This document shows, in pieces, positions 1 through 10,303 of a stretch of 64,000 bases of DNA. Location of the stretch: assembly GCA_024305405.1 (NCBI GenBank), contig JAKNDB010000013.1:62001-126000 (forward strand), given 5' to 3'. The notes under the pieces are model-generated. The model saw only the letters and a list, made by a program, of their open reading frames with translations, had not been told where the DNA came from and did no database searches. The position numbers and the translations under genes were made by a program. The DNA is from Dirofilaria immitis (lineage: Eukaryota; Nematoda; Chromadorea; Rhabditida; Onchocercidae). Every line of letters begins with the position of its first letter. Within the stretch, counting starts at the first letter, position 1.

Positions 1-1
1 A

Positions 2-337
2 ACTGTGCGTGGATTCACTGGAAAAGGCAAACGACAAATAGATCAGCTACACTCAAACAATCACCGCAACAAAAAGAAGGGAGGAAGAAGAGAAAACTAC
101 GAATCAATAACAGAAGGGGATCAAGGATTATTTAAACTTTTGCATGAAGGGAAAGAAGTGATAATAACGCTAACAATGCATAAGGATGAAGCGGAGCAAA
201 AAATAGTGCAGCTTTTGAAGGGATTCAGAAAGATACAAGAGGAAGTAACTCCTCCTTCGAACCTTGAAGTCAATCTTCCTCAGTTGTCCCTAACTATATT
301 CAACAGTGATCTTATTTCTGTTCTACATAAAAAATAA
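2..337 (+). CDS. partial exon of an unrecognised gene
   Basis: The frame is open from the window edge to a TAA, so the 5' end is probably outside the window. It is unusually long and lysine/glutamate/glutamine-rich for this AT-rich DNA. A basic, low-complexity first part (HRNKKKGGRRE) is followed by a probable helix (KDEAEQKIVQLLKGFRKIQEEV region, about residues 60-80). No family is recognised. It could be the last exon of a gene lying to the left, or an upstream exon of the zinc-finger gene at 3.2 kb. The internal ATG at position 5 need not be the real start. Confidence 0.35.
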   Translation, partial: TVRGFTGKGKRQIDQLHSNNHRNKKKGGRRENYESITEGDQGLFKLLHEGKEVIITLTMHKDEAEQKIVQLLKGFRKIQEEVTPPSNLEVNLPQLSLTIFNSDLISVLHKK

Positions 338-729
338 ACCTTATTTCAAATCTATTGTGACATCGACTCAACCAATTCAACAAAGTTAACGCAACATTTA
401 TTGTATTATGTAAAATGTAACTAATATTGTGTCTATTGTGTCTATGAGCTCTAAAAAGAGTACATGCTAACAAAACTGCTATTTCTTGCAGTCGCAGAAC
501 TGTACTAGGATCCTCCATCCATGCAGTAGAGGAGAATTCTAAGCACCAAAAGCATTTCAAAGATGTGCTTCAACGAGAAAGTTGGACAACCATGTTGACT
601 TTATTTACTCTTCTCTTTCTTTGCAACTATGTTATCATCATTAAAATTGTCTTGTTGATATCATTGAATTAATATGATTAATCTTTATCGCTGCGTTCGT
701 TGATATATTATCATATTTATTGTAGCAAA

Positions 730-820
730 GATTTAATTACCCAAGATTGAGGTTTGTTTTCCAAGTGAGTAAAGCAACAAAATCGAAGAAATCTGGAAAA
801 TGTCTACAAAAATAGACGCA
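730..820 (+). ncRNA. SL1-like spliced-leader element (SL RNA gene variant or SL-bearing retrocopy)
   Basis: Positions 730-751 match the 22-nt nematode SL1 leader at 20 of 22 bases, including the diagnostic core TTTAATTACCCAAG. They are followed directly by GT (752-753), as in an SL RNA gene. Downstream lie AAATCTGG (789-796), a poor Sm-site lookalike, and a small perfect hairpin (GTCTA at 802-806, TAGAC at 813-817), roughly in the order expected for an SL RNA. The span of about 90 nt is a little short. Alternative: a retrocopy of a trans-spliced mRNA. An ATG at 800 opens 13 codons, and the frame then continues with stops that could be decayed CAA/CAG codons. The match itself is seen; the function is inference. 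Confidence 0.45.
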
Positions 821-1309
821 AGCGATTTCTCAGATCTATAAAAATTTGCAGTTCCGGATCTTTTACTTCGATAGATGATAAATTAAGATGAAAACTAAAA
901 TGTAAAAATTCACCCAATGATACTAAGAATCAGTTAATATTACAGTAAAAGAAATTTACACAACATATTGGAATAATATTATCATTAAAATATTGGAAAA
1001 CATATTGGAATAATATTATCATCGAAAAGTTGCCGATTGGTAAGTGAAAAGATAAGATCTATCCATAAATGTAATAAATCAATGGATTTATTCATCTTTT
1101 CCATTCCGATGATGCATATGTGATAACATGTACTGTGTCATTCTGGACATATATGTTAAAGATGATATAATCCATTATTAACTCTTACATAAATAAAATG
1201 CTATTTATGCTAAAATAAGAAATTTCTGCAATGATGGAACAAAATTTTTATTCAGTTTTTGTATTTGCTTATCATGCAAAGAAATTTATGAAGTTGTTAA
1301 CAGCATTTT

Positions 1310-2645
1310 CTATGAAGGAAAATGATTGTGGAATCAGAGCAAAAATTTTATTTCAATTTCCGTTTGTTTGATGTTAATATTAGAATTAGGAATTGATGCA
1401 ATTACTATTTAGAATAAGCATGTATGATCGAGTTTATTATTTTCAATGTATTATTATTCAAATTAATAAGTCCTCGAACACCCAACAATATACGCTTATA
1501 GTTTTTACATTTTTAAAACTGAATTTTTTTTGATTTACTGTAAATTTATCAATTTATTCATATTTAATTTTTATTTGCCCATCTTAACACATATATAAAT
1601 GCGCATAAGATTTGAAAATCAAATTTAAACTTTAAAAAGAATTTGCACATCTGAGCAATATTGATGAAATCATTTCGACATGTATAAATAAATATCAAAC
1701 ACAAAGGACCGACGATTTCTGTCCCTCCGTTAATTAAAATATATAATGAAATTATGGAAAAAATATATATCTGCTTTACATATATTATTCAAAACAGTAC
1801 AGCAACAGCAATTCAAATAAATTCTTTTGATATAAAAGATTAAATAATGTCTCCCGCCTTCATTATTACACATCGATTGCTATTTTAATTATACGTAGAT
1901 TAATTATAACTCCTACCTGAACAAGTATTTATATGTACAGTTCTTAACGATTCATACAAATTGGAGCTGGCAGAAGTGGCCAAGTTATTGTTGCATCAAA
2001 TTCTCTACTAAAATTTCAGCCTTTCCAAATTTAAATTTCATTTTATTTAATTCGTTTGAAGAATATTAGTCGCTTTTTCGAATTTCGTGTCTTGAAAATG
2101 ATTGTGAAATCAGAACAAAAATGTTATTTTAATTTCCGTTTGTTTGATGTTAATGTTAGAAATAGGAATTAATGCAATTACTATTTGGAATAAGCATGGT
2201 ATGATCAACTTTATTATTTCAATGCGTTATTATTCAAATTAGTGACAAATTCAAAAATATACGCTTTTATTCATTTAAAAAAAAATGAAGTGAAATTATT
2301 GAAAAAATCTATAGTTACTTTGCATAAATTATTTAAAATAATGGAATAAAGTAATCCCAATAATTTTTTTAATGTAAAGGATTAAATAGTAATGCTAAAC
2401 ATTGACCTAATAATCTCCCGCCTTCACTACTTAACATGAATTACTATTTTTATTATATGTATATTGACACCACTACCTGAACAGGCATTTATATGAACAG
2501 CTCTTGACGATTCATACGGCAGAAGTGACTAAGTTATTGCTGCATCAATTTCTCTACTAAAATTTCAGCCTTTCCAACTTTAAATTTCATTTTATTTAAT
2601 TCGTTTGAGGAATACTAGTCGCTTTTTCGAATTTCGTGTCATGAA
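1310..2645. repeat. imperfect tandem segmental duplication (two copies)
   Basis: The stretch beginning near 1316 (AATGATTGTGGAATCAGAGC) recurs near 2096. The stretch 1848-2095 (starting ATGTCTCCCGCCTTCA-like) recurs at about 2405-2642, ending in the shared block GTCGCTTTTTCGAATTTCGT. Order is kept. The spacing drops from about 780 to 550 bp, so copy 2 has lost a segment in its middle. Copy 1 is about 1316-2095 and copy 2 about 2096-2642, abutting. No ORF is preserved in either, so this is probably a non-coding duplication. Confidence 0.75.
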
Positions 2646-3168
2646 AGAGATTTTGAAACTTCATCACAAACGTGTAAATGATGCCCTTTTGAAAACATCA
2701 TTAATTTCTCATCAATTTCATGAAGATCTTTTCCACCTGTTACAGTATTATTTTTCCTTTCTTATATAAATTCAACTCGTATAACTTTGTATCTATTAGT
2801 AAGAGATCAGTTGTTATGCTTATCATATAGATGAAGCATAATGAATGCAAAATCTTTGTTATTCAATACCAATTCATTTGGAAAAACATTTCTTAGAAAA
2901 ATTTCTTCTCAAGATCGAATCCCCAGTAAGGAGAAGATAATTCCACTTTCTCGATGCAAGTGCGTCTATTAAATTTAATTATTTTTTCAGAAATCGCAAA
3001 AGGAATGCTTATCAACACGCATTTCATCCATTTTTCCTTTTTCATCATTCAATTATGCAACATTCAAACGGTAACTTAATTAAAATTCTAAGAATAACAT
3101 GATACTAGAATATTTTAGAGATTTCAAAATTTTAACGGAGTGAGATGGGCAATATTATATAATTTCAG

Positions 3169-4287
3169 GAAGCACAGCCACAAGTGACAGAAACATTCGA
3201 TTTATTAAAACTGGGTGAGGTACAAAAAGAACCCTTGGACAGATCAATGATGGAAGTAAATGAGAAGCCATTGGATTTATCAATGATGTTGATGAATGAA
3301 GGACAAACAGAAATTTTAGACTTATCAATTCCAAAAGTGAATATAAAAGAAGCAGAGGATCTATGTGACATATCAATTCAGAAAGCAGAGAATGAGTTAA
3401 TGAAATTTTCATCGATTCAAGAAGCAGATGGCGAAGAAAAAAGAAAATGATAAATACAAATTATGTATGCAGAAAAGAAATGACAAGCAGTTTGGAAGAA
3501 CATGTGAGAACTTATGCTAATGAGAGACCGTACAGTTGTTTGAATCGCGAGAAAAGTTTTACTCGAACAAAGATTTTTAAAGGGCATATACGAATTCATA
3601 GCGGTGAGAAGCTCTACAATTGTTCGAAATGTGAGAAAATTTTCAATCAAAAATCGAATTTGAAAAGGCATATGCTAATTCATACCAATAAGAACTACAG
3701 CTGTTCAGAATGTGGGAAAAATTTTACTCAAAGGAATTTAGAAAAGCATTTGCAAATTTATCACGACATAAGCCCATACAGTTGTTCGAAATGTGGGAAA
3801 ATTTTTTAGTCGAAAACGGAATTTAAAAATGCATATGTCAATTCATGCTAAAGAGAATTGCAGCTGTTCAGAATGTGGGAAAAATTTTACTCAAAGGAAA
3901 TTAGAAAAGCATTTGCAAATTTATCACGGCATGAACCCATACAGTTGTTTGGAATGTGGGAAAATTTTTGATCAAAAATGGAAATTGGAAAGGCATATAC
4001 AAAGTCATCGCGGCAATAAGTCTTATAGTTGTCCGAATTGTGAGAAAAACTTTACTGAAAAAGCAGGTTTAAAAAAGCATATGCAAATTCATAACGGCAT
4101 AAAACCATACATTTGTTCGGAATGTGGGAGAAATTTTACTCGAATAAGTACTTTAAAAATGCATGTAGTAACTCATTGCAGAGAGAGGATCATCTTCAAT
4201 TGCTCTATATGCAGTGCTAGTTTTAAATCGAACAAAAGTTTAAAATTTCACATAAAGAGTTTTCATACTATGGAAATAAATACTTAA
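3169..4287 (+). CDS. C2H2 zinc-finger protein with PxDLS-like motifs, two apparent frameshifts
   Basis: Probable DNA-binding transcription regulator in the nucleus. An exon opens after ATTTCAG at 3168. The acidic N-terminal part carries three related motifs, PLDRS, PLDLS and ILDLS (about 3232-3330); PLDLS is the classic CtBP corepressor docking motif. About nine TFIIIA-type fingers follow. The first lacks its second cysteine (CLNREKSF). The next seven read CSKCEKIF, CSECGKNF, CSKCGKIF, CSECGKNF, CLECGKIF, CPNCEKNF and CSECGRNF. The last reads CSICSASF. Two fingers end in H-x4-H. A finger pair around 3690-3810 is near-duplicated at 3855-3970. The frame breaks near 3441-3447 (A run) and at 3802-3807 (six Ts; five would keep the frame). 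Stop at 4285. The first exon and start are not located. Confidence 0.85.
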
Positions 4288-4506
4288 ACTGATAATTCAT
4301 TGCTGTCTTCGAGATTGTTATTTATTCATGTAATTCATCAATTGAATTCTTACTGTTTAGTCAATTTTTGGTTTTGTTCTAACTTTATTTATAATAAATT
4401 TTCTAATTGTTTTTGTTCCTTACTTATTATTATTTATTTACTACTTGATTTTTTTTTCATTAAATGTAAGTTCCTCTCTCATCTTCGTCTGCGCATTTCA
4501 TAATTT

Positions 4507-4725
4507 TTGCATTCTCATCTACTGAAACATGTACATAAAAAAAAGTACAAAGCACAAATGGCATGCAGAATATGCAAGTCGTCTTGCATTATTAAATCAA
4601 ATTATTGTCTATACAAAGTACAAAAAAATTGTTTGGGGAAAAAGACTTCGTCCGATCGTAACATTTTCCTACGCGAATTCGTACTAATACTGCTTCGTAT
4701 GGAGGAAGGCTTTTGTCCATTATAA
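4507..4725 (+). pseudogene. possible decayed CRIPT-like fragment
   Basis: An open frame contains KKKYKAQMACRICKSS followed by a YC...YK..K.C..GKK pattern. This resembles the C-terminal half of CRIPT, a small zinc-binding protein whose C-terminus has TCRICKSS, then YCQGC, then CGKK. Here two of the expected CxxC pairs are broken, and no CRIPT N-terminal half is visible upstream. The rest of the frame (after about residue 45) looks random. It is probably a degraded copy or a chance match over a short motif; the call rests on about 30 residues. Confidence 0.3.
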
Positions 4726-5707
4726 CAATCGAAGATCACACTATTATGCAGAAATTATTAACTCTCCCAGCTACGCGACTATTCTAAATATTACTACGTG
4801 ATAGAGGGTTTGTGATCACTATCAGTTTGCAAATTTTTCTATTTTCCTTTACTGTTAGAACTTCTTATAATTGTCTGCTTAGTTTCTTTGTTCATTAAAG
4901 CTCATTTAAAATCTGAGGAATAAGATCAGAAATATATACAAAATATGAAAAAACAAAACAAAACAAAAGGAAATAATAATACTAATTTCATCATTGTTTA
5001 TTTATAAAGCTTTGAATCAGTGAGAGGTTTCAACATCCATAACCTTTTAAAAAAATCTTTTAAAAATAAATGTTTTTTTTGACTTATTCATTGAATGTGT
5101 TATAGTTTGAAAAACAAAATTCTTATCCAATGAGAATACACTCTTATTTGCTTCGATCAAACAAAAATCATTAAAAAGAATTCGTTGGTTGTTTAGCTAT
5201 GTTCAGTAAAATTCGTATCAATTCATTGACTCATAATTGATGTAATTCGCTGATGAAAAAAAAAATATTTGCAATTATGAATGTGATATTATCGAAATGA
5301 AAAATTTTAAATAATACATTTATAAAAAAATTGAAAATTGAAATATAAAAAGAAAAAACAAAAATTGATTAAACAGCTATACAAATGCTTACAGTGAGTA
5401 ATGCTTAGTTGAATGTTATGTTATTTAGATGATTTAGCTTTTTAGTTCTTCCTTTCTTCCCTCTTTTTTCAAATGAAAATTTTTTTTACACTTTACCAAA
5501 TGGAAATTGCACTATTTTACGAGAGTGGGTGAGATAAAAATGATAATATAATACAATTAATAGTATGATTCCTTTATTTGGTGCAAAATAATTAATGTGA
5601 TAGCTAGTAAGCAATAAATTTCTATTTAATTAATATGCTAAAAATGCTGTGCCAAATTTTATTTTTTTTTCATTTTATTTCATTTAAAATTTAGACAAAA
5701 AGCAAAA
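4726..5707. other. intergenic, nothing recognised
   Basis: AT-rich DNA between the zinc-finger/CRIPT-like region and the bestrophin start, with homopolymer runs and no sustained ORF. The promoter of the bestrophin gene must lie here or just upstream, but I see no element I can name. Confidence 0.5.
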
Positions 5708-8616
5708 ATGACAATTTCGTACAGTATGGATATCGCATCTGCATCATCGTTTAATTACTTTCGTTTAATATTTCGCTGGAAAGGTAGCATTTGGAAGCTA
5801 TGTCTCAAAGAACTTTGCATTTGGACGATGATATTTTTGTTTGTAACATTCATCTATCGATCGTCCTATTTTTAACAGCCAATCAAAAATGTCAGTTAAT
5901 TTTAAATAATCATTTTTTCAGTAATTTATTGAATATCTTTATATGATATATTTTAAATTTGACGTAAAATATTTGTTAGAAAATTCATTATTATTTTATG
6001 AATTAAAATTCATTATTTAATTAATGTTACAAGAAAATAATCGTAGAAGTTTGGAGAAATGTTGAAGTTATTAAAAGAAAAAATGTTGATATAATTATGA
6101 ATAATTCAAAGTCAACGGAAAGCAACTGGTTATGTTATTTAACTACGTTTAATACTCCGATGGATAATATGGTAATGTAAAATAAATTTTACTTAGTCAA
6201 TGCGTTCATGAATACATACTGATAGAATTGGAATATCTCTTTAAGGCAATGATCAATTAACGAAATGAATTTCTGTTTAGAACATTTGAAAAGTTTGCAA
6301 ATTATTTCAATACTCATCTTAATTATATTCCACTAACATTCATGCTTGGCTTTTTTGTTCAAACTGTTGTTAAACGTTGGTCGATATTATTTGAAAATAT
6401 GGGCTATATTGAAAGGTTATTCCGACTTAATGATGTTTTGTTTTTTTTTTTTAATAATTGGAATTTATATATATAATATACATATATATGCATGTATATA
6501 TTTTAACTAAAGGATTATTCTAAAATTATAATGCTAATAATATTAATTGATGTCAGATATAATTTAGTTTGATATATATATATATATATATATATCAAAA
6601 AAACTTTCACATTTGTTATGATTAAATTATATTGCTTAATTCAAACTGTTTACAATGTAAATAAGCGATTTCGCAAACATTTTGAAATGAATTTTTAGCT
6701 TTTGGTGAAACTCCGATAGATATTTATATTTTAAAAGAATATACTTTTTCATTTTTATTCACATAAACTTCGATGAATATTTATATTTTAAAAGAATATA
6801 CTTATTTATATAAACTTCGATGATTGTTCATTAATACTCGCTTTCTGAAAATTTTTTAAAAGTTTAAATATGCAATGTTTTATTGTAAAAACTGTTTGAT
6901 TTAAAAATTTATAATAATAAAATTTTCATTTTAAGTTTGATAACTGTATCAAATATTACAATTCCTTTCTAAGATAGCAATCATTAATTTTAGCGTATCG
7001 ATTTATATAGGTGCATTGGTAAACGGTAAAGATGCTGAATCACGTTTGTTACGTCGAACTATGGCACGTTATTTATGTTTAACACAATTACTCATTTATC
7101 GTGATATTAGTATACGTGTTCGAAAACGTTTCCCAACGTATGACAGTATCATTAAAGCAGGTTACTGTTGACTAATTTCTGCATCATTATCGTTTTATGT
7201 CAAACAAAAAATCAGATCTCATTTTTTTTAAAGGATTTATGTTGGAAAATGAATGTGAAATGCTGGAATCAATTCAATTAGATTTTGATAAATATTGGGT
7301 ACCTATTAATTGGATTTATGCGCTTATTTTTCGTGGGCGCAAAGATGGTAAAATTGTAAGTGATGCGTTCGCCAACAAACTCTGTGATGTTTGTTTTGCT
7401 TATTAGTTTTAAAATAGAATTAAATTTAATTGCATGAATTGAATATTTTGGAAATTATTTTGTTTATACTTTAATAAATTAAAGCAATTGAATTAATTGA
7501 TTTTAAGGAAGTAAAAAATTTTCGGCATCATCTTCAGATATTATGCAATTATGATTGGGTACCAATACCGTTAGCATATCCACAGGTAAAAGCCATTTTA
7601 AATTTTATTTATTTTTTTTGGAGCAATTTAATTTATTTCAAAAATTTCCAATTTAATTTAAGTAATTATTTGGTAATAATTATTTGTTTTGAAATTCTTA
7701 TTCGAATTATTTATTCCGAATTTTTATGTTTCTAACATCCTCTTTAGCAGAAATAATAACTAAACATAATTTTAATCAGTTTGTCTAATTACAGGAATTG
7801 TTTATCAACTTAATTTTAACGCTTATAATTTTAAATCTTGAATATAAATCATTTCCTATTTTCGGTTCTAATTTTAGCAATTGCATCGTAATTGATTAAC
7901 TATTTATTTATTCACATATTAACTTAAATGTATATAATTTTACTATTAACTACAAATCATTTCCTATTTTGAGTCCTAATTTTCGTAAATATACTATATT
8001 GCAGCTGGTATTTTTAGCTGTTTATGTTTATTTTGCTATATGTTTAATTTCACGACAATTTATAATAACAGAACTTGACGTACCAAATAAAAGTAACGTA
8101 TGTTCTAAATCGTATTTGTTTGCATTAAGTTTGAATTAGTATCATTATTTATAATATAATTTATTCAAAATAATTTTTTTCTAGTTATCTTTATAACTTA
8201 GATTGATTTAATATTACCTTGTGTGACAATGATGGAATTTATAATATTTGTTGGTTGGATGAAGGTAGCTGAAGGTCTTTTAAATCCATTCGGTGAAGAT
8301 GATGACGATTTCGAGACCAATTTTCTACTTGATAAAAATTTCGCAGTTTGTTTTCAATCTTTTTATCTCACCATAAAAATATATAGCAATCTCTTTATCA
8401 ACTTATTTTTCTTTTTTTTTTTTTTTTTTTAAATAAATTCAAACTTTTTTTTTGTTGTAGGTATCATTGTGTATCGTTGATGATGCATCTGATGATGCCC
8501 CAGAGTTAGAAAAAGATCAATTTTGGCCAAGCGATGAAGTAAACGAAGTTTACTTGCAAGAATCGATTGACAATATTATCAAACCGTCTGTCCGCTATGC
8601 AACATTATCATTTTAA
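5708..8616 (+). CDS. bestrophin-family chloride channel
   Basis: Pentameric calcium-activated anion channel of the plasma membrane. Exons: 5708-5894, 6281-6415, 6994-7160, 7234-7388, 7508-7585, 8005-8097, 8202-8345, 8461-8616. The start [15 protein letters not shown] matches the bestrophin N-terminus; the second exon gives the neck segment [11 protein letters not shown] with the conserved I, F and F. Later come [45 protein letters not shown] and the calcium clasp [10 protein letters not shown]. The C-terminal tail is short, giving about 371 aa, like many worm paralogues. One base is missing around 5861-5863 in exon 1: exons total 1,115 bp, and adding one base gives 1,116 and joins IYRS to LTANQK in frame. 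All other splice phases fit. It could be a true mutation, but a sequence error is likelier. Confidence 0.93.
6465..6812. repeat. TA-rich microsatellite and short direct duplication in bestrophin intron 2
   Basis: 6465-6600 holds TATATA tracts. A 40-bp segment at about 6711-6752 (GATATTTATATTTTAAAAGA) recurs at about 6773-6809. No coding content. Confidence 0.7.
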
Positions 8617-10303
8617 GAAATATATATTATCATATGTCAATAAAATGCAGAGAATCTCGAAGATTTTAACTCATTAAAAAACTTCTAAATTCAGGTTTGG
8701 TTAAAAAGAAAAGTAATTTCACTTTCTGTTCATTTTTAGAAAATCTTTTAAGTCATAACTTTTTCAATTCATAGTTATTATAAATAAAATTTGTCACATT
8801 AAATGATAAAACAATTTTGATGAATTTAAATTAATTTAAAATATGATAGTAAATATTCTGTAATATAATCTAAGATGGCAATAATTTTGATATGAAATTT
8901 CAGATTGCATAAAATTTTTACCTTTTGTAATCAATTGACATTTACTGACATAAAACAACAATTCATCAATTTTACAATTTCAACTTTCAAGTATGCAAAA
9001 TGCTACGAAGTTTCATTGACATGATAAAAATGCTTCTATATGATAATTTTTATCAATCATAGAGAACAGCAATAATGGAAAATGAAATAAATTAAAATTC
9101 AAATTAGTTACATTTTAAGTTGAAATCTCTGCTTCAAGTAAATAAAGATTAATTTCTTATTACCACCATTACAAATATCGATATTATACAATGACTACTC
9201 CTATTATATTATCAATACTTATCATAAGATTTTTCAAACGATATAATAAATACAAATTTACGTGAAAATTTTGATAATTTCAAAAGTTTTGTTAGTTTGA
9301 TAGAAGTGATGGTCGAGTAAGAAAATTAATGGTAGTAATAATAATTAATTAGTTTATTTATAAAGGAAATATTTTAAATTTGCATTTTTTTTTGAACAAG
9401 AGCTAAACGGAATCAATATTAATTTTCTTGATTCGGCCAAACTTTTTTTCTCAAATATTTATAATCATAATCATCAGAAGAAAAAAATTATATTTCGATG
9501 ATACAGTTTTCTTTGTTGAAAATTTCTCTTCCGGCGGAAATAAATTTGCATTTATTAGCTGATAATAGTATTACAGCAGGTTCTCGAAACAATTTGATCG
9601 ATCATTTTAAATGTAAACTACTATACAACTGAAATTTGAAATTGTTATTAAATTTGAGCAACAACCGAAAAACAGTCTTTGAAATAATTCTTTTTAAAAT
9701 TTATCAAATTTCTTGCAAAATCTTTAAAATATAATAAATTATTTTTCATTTCATTTCAATCTTATCGATTATTTCGTCATTTAAATTTCCTAGATATATT
9801 AATCTAAAATTATAACTAACAATGTATATTATTCAACAAAGTTATAACTAACAATGTATATTATTCAACAATGTATATTATTCTATTTTAACAATTATTT
9901 ATATAGGAAAGTTGTTATTTTTATTAGTATATTTTAACAATAGTTTATGTATCTACTGGTTGAATTTTTATTTATTCAACTTTTATCTAAGTTATAGTAG
10001 AATTTTTAGATTAAAATAATGAATTTAACAATTGAATATCCTTGAAAATTAGACTATTAGATATCCTTGAAAATTTCACTTACAATAATATACACTTCGT
10101 TTTCTTCCGATGTATTTTTGCGATAGCTTAAATTATTAAACAAATACTTGATTATTTTTATTTAATTAACCTTTATTACATCCATCTTAGCTGAATATTC
10201 TAATATAGTATTACGATATTTTAAAATGATTTATAATACTTATTTGTTATTTCATTAAAAAAATTTATAATTTATTTATCCAAAACTTACAGTTACTTCC
10301 AGT
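8617..10303. other. intergenic between convergent genes; nothing recognised
   Basis: The bestrophin gene (+) and the GPCR (-) end toward each other here. The DNA is AT-rich. A short direct duplication (TAACTAACAATGTATATTAT) lies at about 9812-9870. No ORF or RNA gene is seen. Confidence 0.5.

Noticed and set aside
4300..4503. 67-aa hydrophobic ORF after the zinc-finger stop
   Set aside because: T-rich 3' flank; Phe/Leu/Ile content follows from composition.
7197..7406. Stand-alone 69-aa ORF
   Set aside because: Contains bestrophin exon 4 read through both splice sites; not a separate gene.
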